Shown here: in pieces, positions 36,401 to 48,243 of the stretch | Numbering within the stretch: position 1 is the first letter of the stretch | How the letters are laid out: the number at the start of each line of letters is the position of its first letter | From: Whalleya microplaca | Lineage: Eukaryota; Ascomycota; Sordariomycetes; Xylariales; Xylariaceae | Assembly: GCA_022497155.1 (NCBI GenBank) | Contig: MU385773.1 | Coordinates: forward strand, 1-64,000 | Reading direction: 5' to 3' | DNA length: 64,000 nt | Position numbers and translations under genes: made by a program | The notes under the pieces: generated by a model | Seen by the model: the letters and a program-made list of their open reading frames with translations, nothing else | Database searches by the model: none | What the model was told of the DNA's origin: nothing

Positions 36401-38552
36401 AACGTGGGGGATTTCAACTTTTTTTGAGTCGCGGGTTCCTGATTTCTTCAGACGACCATTTGGTTTTCTTGATACCCAATATCAGCAAGCCAACTATAAA
36501 CAATACTATAGCAAAGTCTGTCTTGGTCGCCCCCGAAGTCAAGTACCCTCTTCGCTACCTTCGATTATTGGCATCTACCAAGCAGCACGATTTGCTTTAC
36601 CGACCGCCTCGCATCACTGTACCAAGTGGCAGGAAAACCCACTCATCGTGGCTTCTTGTCACCTTCACTTTTCGTCAACAGCGGCATTCATGCGAAATTG
36701 ACTTTCCCAACTGAAATAATTGATAACCACTGCAGCACAGTGGCATGTCGCATTTTGCGACACGTTTGCCTTGACATTCTGAACCTATGGATGAGGTTTG
36801 CACAATTGGCATGTAATGGACAAGGGGGTTAGAGACCCCAAGGGGGAGTCTCTTCTCTCGGAGACTCTCGGACAGACAGACAGCGACAGATTTTTATACC
36901 AATTGCATTGGCATGGCGAAACGGAAACTATTAGGAGGCGGGGAAGACTTCTTTTCTGATCTGTTTATATATTTTCCCCCCGAGCTCCTGTGGTTCTTTT
37001 TTCACTCACCCTCTTGTATTGGTCTCTAGAGAAAGAAGACGGGATTATTTGAGGCGTGATGGAAATAAATGGCTTTTGAGATGGGTGAAACGAATTGCAT
37101 GGAATGAGCACGAATGAATAAATAGGAATGAGATTTGATTTTAAAAACCTATCTGAGTTTTCCTGCTCCCTCCCCCAAATTCTTGCTGGTGCGAAGATGT
37201 ATGTGTACATATCAATGAATAATGACCTCATATGAGGCTTTTTACCTACCTCAGAGACGTGTGGGAATCGTAGGATTCGAGTTCGTTACCTGCCAGGAAT
37301 CATGGCATTGATCCCACCCACGCCTCTTAATCTGCCTGTGCAGACAGACAGCTCAAAGTCAGTACTAAGGCCCATCCATACTCACCGGAATCCATCCATC
37401 CCTTCCATAAGCTTTTCTAGATCGATGAAACACCGAACATGATGATATCACGGGAAGCAAGCTGTGTATGTACATAAACCCGCATTCATCGCTGCCTTAA
37501 ACGCCCCACTATCCCATCCCGTAACTTGCTCACCTTATTGTGTAGGTGAATATTCCTCCGTGCCACTGTCAAGCCGGACGAGGCAATAATCATCGTTTGC
37601 TGCATGCATGATGGGTGGGATGTTGTGTTCGTTGCGTGGGACGGGACACGGTGACGCGCGCGCTTTGGCTTCGATGTGTGTGTTGCCAATCTGCTCGCTT
37701 TCAGCGGGCTTGAGACGGTGGTCAGCGGCGTACCGCCTTCAAGGACGCCTGCGGAGGAGAGTATGTCTGGGTATTGTAGAGAGATCGAGATAATCGCTGT
37801 TGCTACGATGGGTTCCTTGCAGGTCGGACTGCGTGTATGGTCCGGGGAATCCATCATTGTCATAGTACATGATCGTAGCAGAGTTGTCATCTTGTTAGCT
37901 CCGCCGCCGGTGTTCATCGTTGTAGAAGAGTCGTGTATCTTGGTATGATTCGAGTTTATTATTTGATATATACGTTTTTGTTCATTATCTCCCTCTTAAA
38001 AGCATCTTGTAAATTGCTCCAGCATTAAGTAGATAGATAGTTAGAATTGCTAGCACCTCTTCACCGCAGCAAATCCTGGCGATATCAGGCCTAAACCAAG
38101 AAAACATCTGTAGTATAAATGTCAGAGAACAACATGTCGCTTTCCATGACCACAATGAATGGTACCCCTTTCTCGTGGAGGCCACCACTAGTTACACCAG
38201 TGCCACCGGAATTACTTCATAAGATCCCTATAAAGCTCCTTTTGTTACATTCCCAGAAAATATGCGCCGAGGCTGTATCACAGCTCGCTTATGAATGACA
38301 TCGATGGGATGTCTGTTCGAATTCCACCAAGCAGTGTAATAGAATTTACTTCATGTCACGAGAAAGCTATCTCGATCTATGACTAAAAGGGGGATCTCCA
38401 TAGCGTACTTCGTCGACACATAAATACGAATGGTGTGTCTCAGGAAGATTATTCTCAACCTCGGCCTCAACTTCATCCTCTCTCCTATACATCAGATGAG
38501 AGCATCATCATCACAATCACAAGAGACAGAGTTTTGACTACCACCGCCTGCC
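36401..38552. other. Intergenic, no gene seen
   Basis: STE11 3' flank followed by about 1.5 kb without supported exons. ORFs at 37486-37948 on both strands overlap one another and have no protein-like features. The last 100 bp are presumed promoter of the aegerolysin gene. Confidence 0.45.
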
Positions 38553-39119
38553 ATGGACAGCACCGAGACGAAAGCGCCCAAGGCTTACGCCCAGTGGGTA
38601 CACATGGTAATCCACAACGACATGGGATCCGGGGACCTTAGTGTCTCCAACGTAAAGATAAACTGGTACCGAATACCCACCTTCTCCTTTACCCCTTTTC
38701 TTCTTGTCTCGTTGTATATTCCTCGTTGTATGTTCAATTACACCCAACATCAATCGTGAGCCCCATACTAAAACATACACCTCACCACTCCTAGGGGCAA
38801 ATACTACAGCTGGCCAGACAAAGACGCCGAGCTCGCGACATCGGGCATCGCGGGGCAGACGATCAAGCCCGGCGGCGGCACGTTCGAGATCGCGTCGTGC
38901 GGGCGCGAGAACTCGCCCAGCGGCTGCGAGGGCTCCTTCGAGCTCTTCGACGGCGACGTCCGCGTCTGCAAGGTCTACTTTAACTGCCCCTGGGGCTCCA
39001 AGCACAACGACTTCGACGTCTCGGGGACCCCCGACGACTACATCGTCCAGGCCGAGGGCGCGAACATGGATGGTGGCGCTATTGGGACCGTGGATATCAA
39101 GGTTGCTAAGCTTGGTTGA
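38553..39119 (+). CDS. Aegerolysin
   Basis: Small acidic beta-sandwich protein of the aegerolysin family (Asp-hemolysin, ostreolysin and pleurotolysin A type). These bind particular sphingolipids or sterol-rich membranes and form pores only together with a MACPF partner. Two exons, 38553-38665 and 38795-39119, are joined by a 129-bp intron that splits a tryptophan codon; 145 aa, the usual length. Family marks seen are the N-terminal AYAQWV segment, an HNDMGSGDLSV-type strand, SASCGR-like ASCGRENSPSG, GSFELFDGD, a VYFNCPWGSK strand and a D-rich C-terminal loop before a last strand. There is no signal peptide, as usual for the family. The strongly GC-rich exon 2 has codon usage biased to C/G. 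No MACPF gene is visible in the window. The start is the first ATG in frame. Confidence 0.93.
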
Positions 39120-40586
39120 GTCGGATGGAGGAGGCTGGGCTAGCTAGCGCGGTATGGTGGCTTTGGGGAGGTGGGGGTTATCGTCGTGTCGCTCTTTCTG
39201 GGTATAGGGGCTTAGAGTTAAAGCGGTTCTGATAGTCGAAGTCATTCGCTCATTGCCTCAGGCTACCTGCCTATCTTGCTAGCATGATAGGTCCAGTAGT
39301 GTCTTTATTCTTTGACGATATTTAAGTTGTACATGTTTTCACCGAATTTATGCATATTTCAGTGTTAGTCGAGTAGCCTGGGAAGTATGCACTCTACGTA
39401 ATCAAATCAAAGGTTTCCGCCTGTATTCCCAGGTTATATTAGCATGCTAGCTGAACTCGATCATGCTCAGGATCTCATTTGCTCCTGGGGCAGATAAGAA
39501 GTACCTTAATGGTACCTTGGATTCATATTATTTTCTTTTACCTTTGTCTCCAGGTTTTCATTTATCTCCTACTGAGCAGACTAACCTCAGAGCACGTATT
39601 TAACCGTTTGAGTCTCGATATTATAAGGTATGTATATCAAGGCAGGACAGACATATGGTATTAGGAATGTGACGCAGACTACCTATGCTATAATTCTGTC
39701 ACCTGAACGACTGCGAACTTCTTTGATGCAAATGTTTATACTATTTACCAAGTTTTAGTTCCTATAAATAATAAATGTACGTTTAATCCTACTGTGGGCT
39801 AATATACCAACTACGTGATGTAGAGATCTTCTAAGTTTGTTGAAGTTCTCAGCTCTAGATCATTGGTCATATTCATCATATTATAAAAATTGTATATAGA
39901 ACGCCAAATGTAAACGAGATTGTAGGGTAATATATTACAGGTCGTCAACCACAGGATATGTCGCCTGCTAAACGAGCAGCTAGTGATGGGGTAATATAAA
40001 AACATTTAGATCTAACTGCTGATTACAATTTATCAACATAGTGGAAATACAAAACTCGCCCCGAGTCACAACCCCCTGAAACTCAGGCACATATTATCAG
40101 TGAACACTTTGTATGAGAAACCACACACCAGATCTCTAGGACCATCGAGATGAAACTCAGTCTTCTAGATGTAAGGAACGGAGAACGATACTTTCATTCA
40201 ATCCTTTGACACAGCCGGGGCCCCTCCACGGTCGTTATTATTTTAAACCCATTCTCTACCTTCGGATACACAATCTCTGGCATCTGAAAAAAAACATTAA
40301 TAACGTCCCTTACCACCCTTAAACACGACAATACTAAGTGACAGCACAATAAGCCATCATTCTAACATCAACGCCCCTCCCGCAAACAAAAGGGAAAAAA
40401 ACAAGGAAAATACACGTATAGGAAAACGCATCCCCGTCACCAGAGCCACACCTCCCATCCACTTCAGTCTAGCCCAGCAACACGTACGCATGCCCAGGGA
40501 CTCTATCCCTCCATCCATCCATCTCTCTATCCTCCCTCCTTCCTTTTCCCTCCCAGCCCTCCCACAGCCAACCTAGCCTCCCCAAC
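39120..40586. other. Intergenic, no gene seen
   Basis: 3' flanks of two convergent genes. AT content rises between about 39600 and 40050. No exon or RNA gene recognised. Confidence 0.5.
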
Positions 40587-40952
40587 CTAACACTGCTCCC
40601 TCGCAGGGATCTTAGGGTCCTTCCCATGAGCGCGGAGGTACTCGGCGCACTCGACGCCGCGGTCCTCGCTCCCCGTGGCCCGCATGTACGCATCGTTCCA
40701 GCACAGCGGGCAGCAGATGTACGAGGTGTTGGAGTACCCCAGCCACGGGCGGCCCTCGCGCGCCGCCGTCGGCACGTGGCACGGGCACGGGCAGTTCAGC
40801 TCCGTGTACAGCTGCACGTACGTGTTGCTGCTTCCCGCGTTGTTGTCGTCAGTGGCGGCCTGCGAGGAGGAGGGCTGCTGCTCCGACGAGGAGGTCGTGC
40901 TGGCCTGTTGCTGCTCCTCGGCGGCGGAGGAGGAGGGTGGTGTGTTCGGCAT
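40587..40952 (-). CDS. Small Cys-rich hypothetical protein
   Basis: Single-exon frame of 121 aa from the ATG at 40952. An in-frame extension to 41165 exists but reads like 5' UTR. The first 50 residues are low-complexity Ser/Gln/Ala (SSSAAEEQQQAS). The C-terminal half is ordered-looking with paired cysteines: NCPCPCHVP, then SYICCPLCWNDAYM, then GVECAEYLRAHGKD. The CxC and CCxxC arrangement suggests a small metal-binding or disulfide fold. I do not recognise the family. There is no signal peptide at the chosen start. It is followed by a TCCATCC-rich 3' flank. Confidence 0.6.
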   Translation of the reverse strand: MPNTPPSSSAAEEQQQASTTSSSEQQPSSSQAATDDNNAGSSNTYVQLYTELNCPCPCHVPTAAREGRPWLGYSNTSYICCPLCWNDAYMRATGSEDRGVECAEYLRAHGKDPKIPAREQC

Positions 40953-42290
40953 TTTGATACGGTGAGCTCCTGTGTTGCTTCTTTGTGTGGGAAGGAGAAG
41001 CAGGTGGTGCTTGGGTGGTCGGCTGGGCTCTTTCTTGCCGAGCGCTGGTTGGGTGGGTGAGATATATGTGTATAGCAGAAAGGTCTGCAACGTGCTGAGG
41101 TTCAGAAAGTGGGAGAGACAGGTAGAGTGAGAGTGAGATGAGAGATTGAGTGGTCTGGACAACACGAACTAGATAGCTGCGACTTCGGCTGGCTGGTCGT
41201 CCCTTGTTATACTCGAGATGAAAAGGCGTTGTACGACGTGCTGGCCTTAGATTATCAATTCCCTATGACACAGGATCGAGTCACCAACGACCAACGTTGC
41301 AAATGAGGAATGATGAAGGCTTGAAATTCTTGCCTAAGTCCACCAACGCTGGCGCTGATCACTGTTTGCTACTGGCAAAGACAAAGACTATGAAGAGTTC
41401 ATTAGAAGCAACATATTGCGAACTAAGTCATAGCCTTCAGCCACCAACATAAAAATGAGTCGAAATAGCTTCCGTTGGGATTACAGGCGTGGCGGGGAGA
41501 CCGTAAAAGCATGTTGGCTGTATCCGCCAGTACTGGCAAAGACCTAACATTGCTCCATGAGAGGGTTTGGTCTTCAGTTGCCTGACGCAAGTTATACAAG
41601 ACAATTAATCTGGAACTTGTCTTGCTTGCCAGATGAACTTGCCAGATGAAAACGACAATTGCGCTTGTATTCGGACTCAATCACATCGGCCATGGTTTAG
41701 ATTGCAGATGGTATTAGCCCCAACAACACCCGCGAAGAAAACAAAGGGGGAAAAGTACTGTGGTTGAAACGTCTGCAATCAATCATGCCATCACGGAGGA
41801 GAAATTCGGGTAGCCTTTGAAAAATTTTCATCGTTTTCTACTTTACTCCATTGACGAGCTCTGCGTTGGCCACGGGCTTATGTCGATAGCCAGCGGAGAG
41901 ATATGCAAAGTCGGGAGTAGGGCGGCAAGACACATCGAAAGTGATTGTAATCATTTGCTCGCCCATATGGCTACATGCTGCTGCTGTACGCTGCTTAGAA
42001 ACAGACCCTAGTGGCAATTCGCTCGCAAAGGAGTTGACAAGTCTGCTTCGTCGTGATGAAGGAAATGCTGGCAAGCGTTGTCGTTATGCGGAGAGACGGT
42101 CCTCGATCATGGCCTGCATTGGTCTGACTGGGATCATGGTTCTAGTTCTTGTGCCAGGAATTGAGGGCAATTACTATAATATGGTTACAACTTTACGTGA
42201 GTTAGCTTAGACAGCTTTTGAACGCCATAATCATGATTGTATGTATTGATGAGTACTACGTATAGCAAGATTTGAAACTGTTTTCCTCTC
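40953..42290. other. Intergenic, no gene seen
   Basis: Upstream region of the small Cys-rich gene and 3' flank of the ligase gene. An 89-codon frame at 41941-42210 starts at GTG and overlaps another on the minus strand. No supported gene. Confidence 0.45.
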
Positions 42291-45230
42291 TCAATACTCA
42301 AAATCATCATCAACAGATGGGCCTTTGCTCTTCGTGACGCTTTCCTGCTTCCTGTACATCTCTGCCACTTGACGACTGCTCGTGGCCTCATCGGGCTTCT
42401 TGTCATCTCTGACCTTGATAAATCTTGGAAATCGTAAACTGATTCCCTTTTCACCGGCGGGGTCAACGTTTTCCTTCAGTCCAGCTTTATATCTGGGGCT
42501 TAGGGTCAAGTCCGCGGTCTTCACTTCCCAGACATAGCGTGGCTCAAACCAGACATCCGGCTGGTGCTGCCCCCCTGATGAATGGGAGTAGAACGGCTTA
42601 GGGCGATCGATAACTATCTCAGAGAGCTGCTTGTGTAGGTCTTCGAGGACTTGCTCTGAGAATCCGGTGCCAATGTTACACACGGTTTCGTAAGTGTCGG
42701 AAGCAGCATTGTAACAGGCAAGGAGGAAAGCACCATAGACAGAAGTACGCTTGCCTTTGCCATGATACGCACCAAGAACGACAAGGTCAAGTGAGTCACC
42801 GACTCCAGATAGGTAATCTTTCTTGATCTGCTACTTGTTAGTCATAGTCATGAGCTGGAGTGGTAAAGTACTTACCTTGAGCCAATTGCGACTTCGTTTG
42901 CTTGGTTCGTATCCGCTCTCTGGCCCATCAAGCATCTTGACCATCAAGCCTTCACATGAGGCCTTGACACTCTCATCTAAGAATGTCTGGATTTCTTCAA
43001 GCTCCTGACCATTCATGTGCGAGGCAAAAGCAAACTCGCCTTCGACTGGTGTGAAGGCTCCCTGAAGCAACTCCCGGCGTTCTCGAAGAGGTTTCTCGAC
43101 GATTGCCTCGCCATTCAAGAAGAGCAAATCGAAAGCAAAGACACAAACCTTGACTTTCACGTCCTCAATCTTGACGTCCTTCTTCTTTCTGGTCATGAGC
43201 TGCTGAAAAGGCAACACTTTCTTCTCCACGACATCCCATGCGACAGTCTCGCAGTCTAGCACAAAACTCTTCGTACCTTCTTTCACCCACGTATGAAGCT
43301 TCGCCAAGATATCTGGATACTTCTTGGATAGGTCCTCAGAGTTTCGTGAGAAGATAGAGGCGACCCCTTTCGCAGCCTCCTTTGTGGCACCAGGTAAAGC
43401 ATCAATATATTCATCTGAATGATCTTTGGAAACATAGTGAATTTGTGCTCTTTCGCCATCGTATTTATACTCGCAGGTAAAAGTCTGGTTCTCAAACCGA
43501 TCTAGGACCTCGGTAATAGCCTTTGTTGGTTTAGCAAGCATAGGTTTGAGGGGAACTCCTGGACGGAGCTTGCAAGTGTCCTTCAGATTCATGATGCCAT
43601 TCTGGACCATGGCTGGAACTATGACATCCCAGCTCGGAAGTTCACTACCCTATGTCAGCAATGCAAGGTGATAAGGGGGCGTTTGACTAACCTGTAGACT
43701 GTCTTCAACATAGCCTCTGCCTGTTCTATTTCTGAGGTGCTAGGCGCTTTGCCTTCCTTCTCTGCCTCATGGCAGATCATGGCCTGAGCTATTGACACAA
43801 GTACCGTCCTCTCTGCTAATCCAAGTCTAAGCTTCCCTTCGAGGAACCTAATTAGATACTTGGCCTCGCTCGGGCCGCCCTTGTCCTTGTGGATATCGAC
43901 TTTGCCGCTCGCGTGGGAATCAGCAGCCGAAAGCAGCTTTTTGATGAGATCGACCTTCCTGCCCTGTGCACCATTTCCCGTCACGGTTGCAACTTCCATC
44001 AGGCCCTTATGCACACCCCTAATCGTCAACGGCTTGGGCTTGAACATAGTAGGCTGCGTCGATCTACTTTTAACCGCGACGAGCCCAAGATCGCCAATTT
44101 CTTTCTGGTCGGCCTTGATGATTTGCAGACTTCGACCCGTAGTTTCGCCAATGGCTTTCATGATCAAGGACTCGCCAATGCCCAGCTCGATGCCGGCATA
44201 ATCCGGAGCGAGTTTATTGATCATCAGCAATACTGTCGGAAGAAAATCATCAGGGGTAAGCCGAAGGACTTGTCGAAGGAATAAAGCACAATGCTCCGTG
44301 ATTATAAGTCGCTTCGTGGTTAGTTCGATAAGCGAAAAGGTTGTACACAACGCTGCGTAAGGGACCGGGTCGCCAGCTTTCCAGTCTGGATACGGGTCTT
44401 CGATCTTGCTCTTGAGCTTGGTCTGGATCTTTTCCCGGACTTTGGCTGCGACCTCTGGCTTTTCGTCTTCGCTTTCGTCTTTTTCGGATGCGGATTCGGA
44501 AGCTGTCGCCTCCTCTTCCTTGACCTCGTCATCATTCGTTCGCTTAGGTTTCGCCGTCTCTTTCTTCTTGGTAGTAGCAGATGTGGTCGAAGGCTTCTTA
44601 GCTGCTGTTCTACTGCTGCTTGCCTTCTTATCAGGCTTCACAGGTTCCGCATCAGCCATGACCTCGTCATCGTCGTCGTCTTCGATCTGACGTTGGTTTG
44701 CACGCCGCCGCCGCCTTTTTGTTACAGGCGCCTCTTCTTCATCATCTTCTTCTCCAGCCTCCTCTTTTGGGTCCTCAGTCTTGACTTTTACGGGGGATTT
44801 CTTCGGTTTGTCCTTGGGTGATAGACTGGAGCGAGATCGCTTCTTAGCATCTGAGTGCATGGCAATCAGTAAACTACGAGGCATATAAAGGGCTTCGAAT
44901 GGTAGTATATACCTTTTGCAGGACTCTTATTCTCCTTCACATCTACCTCGGCCTTCACTTTCTTTGCCGACACCTCCTGATCACTGCTGGAAGCTTCTGG
45001 CTCCTCCTTCGTCTTCTTAGCCGATTTGGTACTAAAAGAAAGCTTGGACTGCTTGGGTGCCGGTTTCGAGCCATTGGGTTGACCAAAGAATTTGCTGCAG
45101 GTAGCCGTTAGCAATGGCTAGCTACAGCATGCAACAGGACTGTGACGAGTCGCATCGAGGGGGCCAGCACCGACCCTAAGGTGGTCTGAGAAGACTTGAC
45201 ATACCCCAAGGTAGCTTGCTTGGGCGCCAT
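42291..45230 (-). CDS. cdc9: DNA ligase I (ATP-dependent)
   Basis: Nuclear replicative ligase that seals Okazaki fragments and repair nicks. Five exons on the minus strand (45230-45175, 45094-44913, 44850-43692, 43644-42876 and 42827-42291) splice in phase to 900 aa, matching fungal orthologues. The first intron splits the PCNA-interacting box QTTLGKFF (residues 15-22), which exists only after splicing. Residues 25-220 are a low-complexity basic/acidic nuclear tail (KKRSRSSLSPK, EEDDEEE, RRRRR). The DNA-binding domain covers about 220-465, including LRLTPDDFLPTV and IVSIAQAM-like segments. The nucleotidyl-transferase core begins near residue 500; motif I is EYKYDGER, with the AMP-accepting lysine near residue 526, followed by FVLDCETVAWD (motif III), FAFDLLFLNG and EGLMVK (motif IV). 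The OB-fold has LRFPRFIKVRDDK (motif VI). The gene shares a divergent promoter with the HTD2-like gene. The acceptor at 43645 was chosen over one 4 bp upstream because it keeps frame. Confidence 0.96.
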
Positions 45231-45410
45231 ACTGAGTAGTCTGGTGGACGTACTCGTCGCAAGTCGAACAAGACGACGGGAGGCTAGAACGGTAGTAGGT
45301 GAGTTCGGTATATGGTGGTGTATGGAGAAGGAGGGGGGAAGGACAGCCTGAACAAGCTGTAGGTGCCTGTAATAAACGAGTTGGCGCATGAGAGCAAATC
45401 GCAGGCTCCA

Positions 45411-45460
45411 GAGCGGCAGAGCGGCAGAGCGGCAGAGCGGCAGAGCAGGCAGACAGGCAG
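45411..45460. repeat. 8-bp tandem repeat in divergent promoter
   Basis: Four perfect copies of GAGCGGCA (45411-45442) are followed by a degenerate GAGCAGGCAGACAGGCAG tail. It lies between the ligase start and the MCB cluster. Confidence 0.85.
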
Positions 45461-45487
45461 AAGGGTCGCACTTACTTGGCGGACGTG

Positions 45488-45527
45488 ACGCGCTGGGGAC
45501 GACACCGCGTAAATTGGATGTGACGCG
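45488..45527. promoter_or_regulatory. Cluster of three MCB (ACGCG) cores
   Basis: ACGCG occurs at 45488-45492 and 45523-45527 on the plus strand, and as CGCGT at 45506-45510 (minus-strand ACGCG): three in 40 bp. MCB elements bind the MBF (Mbp1-Swi6) factor, which drives late-G1 transcription of replication genes, including CDC9 in yeast. The cluster is about 258-297 bp upstream of the ligase start. A role here is inferred. Confidence 0.6.
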
Positions 45528-45786
45528 AAGAGCTCTACCTTGGTCCCCACTCTCTCCACACAGTACAATTCAGCCATATTCGCACCCATCGTACTGTCCA
45601 AGGCATTGCAGTTTACTTAGTATATATGTATCGATAAGGATACCGGTATATCATTGGAGATCATACGTACTTATGTACAGTCGCGTGAGACCTGCCATTT
45701 ACATCGCCTTTCATTATGAGAGATTCGCCTTGTACGCATATGTAAAGGGCACATAAACGTAATATTCGAAATACGACAATGAAAAA

Positions 45787-47074
45787 ATGACAATTTGTCG
45801 TACATCCCTACGCCGGTTGTACAAGTCCCAATGGGTCGGATACTCATCTCTGCGGGCTGCGACGCCAGTATGGCGCTGCAATTACAGCTCCGATGCCTCC
45901 TCTGAGACCAACATTGAAAGGATCAAGTCTGAGATGATGGCTCGCGAGCCCCAGATCAGCAAGGATGTCATGTCACCGACAAATTCTAACCTCCTCAACC
46001 TTGCCCTCGCCGACTTCATACCCGAGAGCTGTCAGCCTCCTGCATTTCAGACGAGCCGCATGTCCGACTTTTCTCACAGCAAAAGTGCTATCATGGTCAA
46101 TGCCTATAAAAAACTTCCATACGGCCATCATCTCGTGTATTTCCCACTCCACAAATCTGCTTCCCAGTTGCAGCCGGATGGCACAGATCCCTATCACAGC
46201 CCGGGCGACCCGTTCGTGCGGCGCATGTGGGCCGGCGGAAATGTCAAGTTCGGCGACGGCTTCCTGTTGGACTCGCAACCCGTTGTATGCGTTGAGCGCA
46301 TAGAAAACGTCTCGGCAAGGGGCCTTGAGGGGCAGGAGAAGATATTCGTTGATGTGCTCCGCGAGTACATGAGCAAATCCGAATTTGAAAGCCTTAGCCC
46401 TGGAGTTTCAGTATCATCCAAGGGGATGACGGAGCGTAGGACCTTGGTGTTCATGCGTGAAGTCGGCGAAGAGGATATCCAAGCCAACCTCGCGAGGGCG
46501 TCGAGGGGGCGAGTCGTTAAGGGTAGGTCAGCATCATATACCCATCTCCCCCATCTGTTTCCATCCCTATATTTTTTTTCAGATCCGTGACGCTATCTAA
46601 CATATACGCTAAGCAGCTAATGTACCCGATTTCTCTGTGAAGCTTACACCAACACCAACACTCCTCTTCCACTATAGTGCATTGACCTTCAACGCGCACT
46701 TGATACATCTGAACCCAGAGTACTGTCGCAAAGTAGAAAACCATCGTAACCTACTAGTCCACGGTCCACTCACACTCACTTTAATGCTTTCCGTGCTAAA
46801 GTCACGGTTGGATCAGTTCGAGAAAGTCTCCAGTATTGACTATAGGAACTTGGCACCTCTCTATGCTAATGAGCCGATGAATGTATGTATCCGGCGCGTC
46901 AACAACCGTAATATACAGCCAGACGTCAAAACTAGGAAATGGGAAGTTTGGGTTGAGGGCAAAGACGGCGGTCTCAGTGTCAAAGGCACAGCTGAGACTG
47001 TATATGAAGAAGTGCGAGGGCGCAAGAGAACTTTGTTCAGCGTTCCCAACATGCCAATTCATAAATTGATTTGA
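45787..47074 (+). CDS. Mitochondrial hydroxyacyl-thioester dehydratase, HTD2-like
   Basis: Probable 3-hydroxyacyl-ACP dehydratase of mitochondrial type II fatty-acid synthesis (the lipoate-supplying pathway). Two exons, 45787-46522 and 46617-47074, give 397 aa. The 94-bp intron has a GTAGGT donor and a CTAAGCAG acceptor. The N-terminus is rich in Arg, Ser and Tyr without acidic residues for about 35 residues, fitting a mitochondrial presequence. The first half carries a degenerate hotdog region with RRMWAGG and a following DGFLLD segment. The second half holds the MaoC-type hotdog: FHYSALTFNAHLIHLNPEYC, where the Asn/His pair sits at the catalytic dyad position, then NLLVHGPLTLTLML. It is divergently transcribed from DNA ligase I with 556 bp between start codons. 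A MaoC/mesaconyl-CoA hydratase-like role is the alternative reading. Confidence 0.85.
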
Positions 47075-48243
47075 TTTGACTTGATTTAAATTGAATTGAT
47101 CAATTGAGGTTTTTCCTGTAGTTGGCCAATTCAAATCGAAGGTCTTGAATTGATTTGATGACTCGATGCCTTTCGATTTATTTTCCTTTATATAAGCCAT
47201 AAGCAAATTACCCTTAAGCCATAAGTCGTAAATTCAAACAGGTTTTAATTTTAATTGATTTGAACGCTGACTTTGGTACAGCGTGAATACTCAAGCCAGT
47301 ACTTAACCATGGTTCAAACGCAGCATGGTCGTTAGGAATTGGGCGTCGACCTAGGAAGGTGCAATTAGCAGACTACTTCCGAATTTGACAAATCACCACT
47401 TGATCGTCGGAGCCCCGGAGCCGAGTCGCAACTTCTGCGGAGATATTTGCGGGGACGCTTCCGATAGGAAAGGAACGCCGGACACAACAGACGAGCGAAT
47501 AGTTTAGAAGTCGTGAGATTGCATTGGCTATTCTCAAATCGATAATTGAATTCCTACGCTGTGCTACAATATACTATCCAGAACAACTTAAATTGCTTAA
47601 AGCCATAATGATATTTCACACGACTTAGTCAGCTACTCTCCATAATCTCTATAGTGCGGCTATGCTTAGTCAGCACTCGTGATGTTTAAGACTACTTCAT
47701 CCACCAGTGATCTATGTATAAGAGGGCAAGAAAACGCAGTTGTCAATAGACTGTGGATTTAGTCTTTTAAGTTTAGATTCCTACATATAGTATTGTGATT
47801 TTATTCTTCGGCACCGGCAAGGAGTGGCAGGTACCTAGGCTGGCTGTCTCTGTTCCTTAAGACCGTCTTATTATATATTACCATATCTATGTATCAAACA
47901 TCATATATTCATCTCCTGGCTAATTCTCGAGCTTATATTGATTTAGTACCTTATTTTTACTAAAGGCAAGGAAATTTTGTATGCCACATAACAGCATTAT
48001 CATGCGTTAACACCAACCGCAAACAATGAGCCTGATGTCATGTTAAGCATTACAGTGACAGCTATACACGCCTACTTCTAAAGACAGCTGATCACATGTC
48101 GATTCCTGCACTTAGTGAAACACAGCAACGCCAATCTCACAGCCTCCCCTTCATATCGACCCGTTCCAAATACCTGATAATTTACTACGGTATTCCTGCG
48201 GGATCCTTATTCTAACACACCACTACCCCAGGACCTCGCCTTC
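47075..48243. other. Intergenic, no gene seen
   Basis: Convergent 3' flanks. The first 180 bp are rich in TTGATT/AATTGA motifs. No exon or RNA gene recognised. Confidence 0.5.

Noticed and set aside
37486..37948. Overlapping ORFs on both strands
   Set aside because: Neither has a recognisable domain, and they mirror each other; likely chance.
38538..39005. 155-codon minus-strand ORF over the aegerolysin
   Set aside because: It is a shadow of the GC-rich aegerolysin exon 2 and has no protein-like features.
41941..42210. 89-codon plus-strand frame with a hydrophobic stretch
   Set aside because: It starts at GTG, overlaps a minus-strand frame and has no splice partners.
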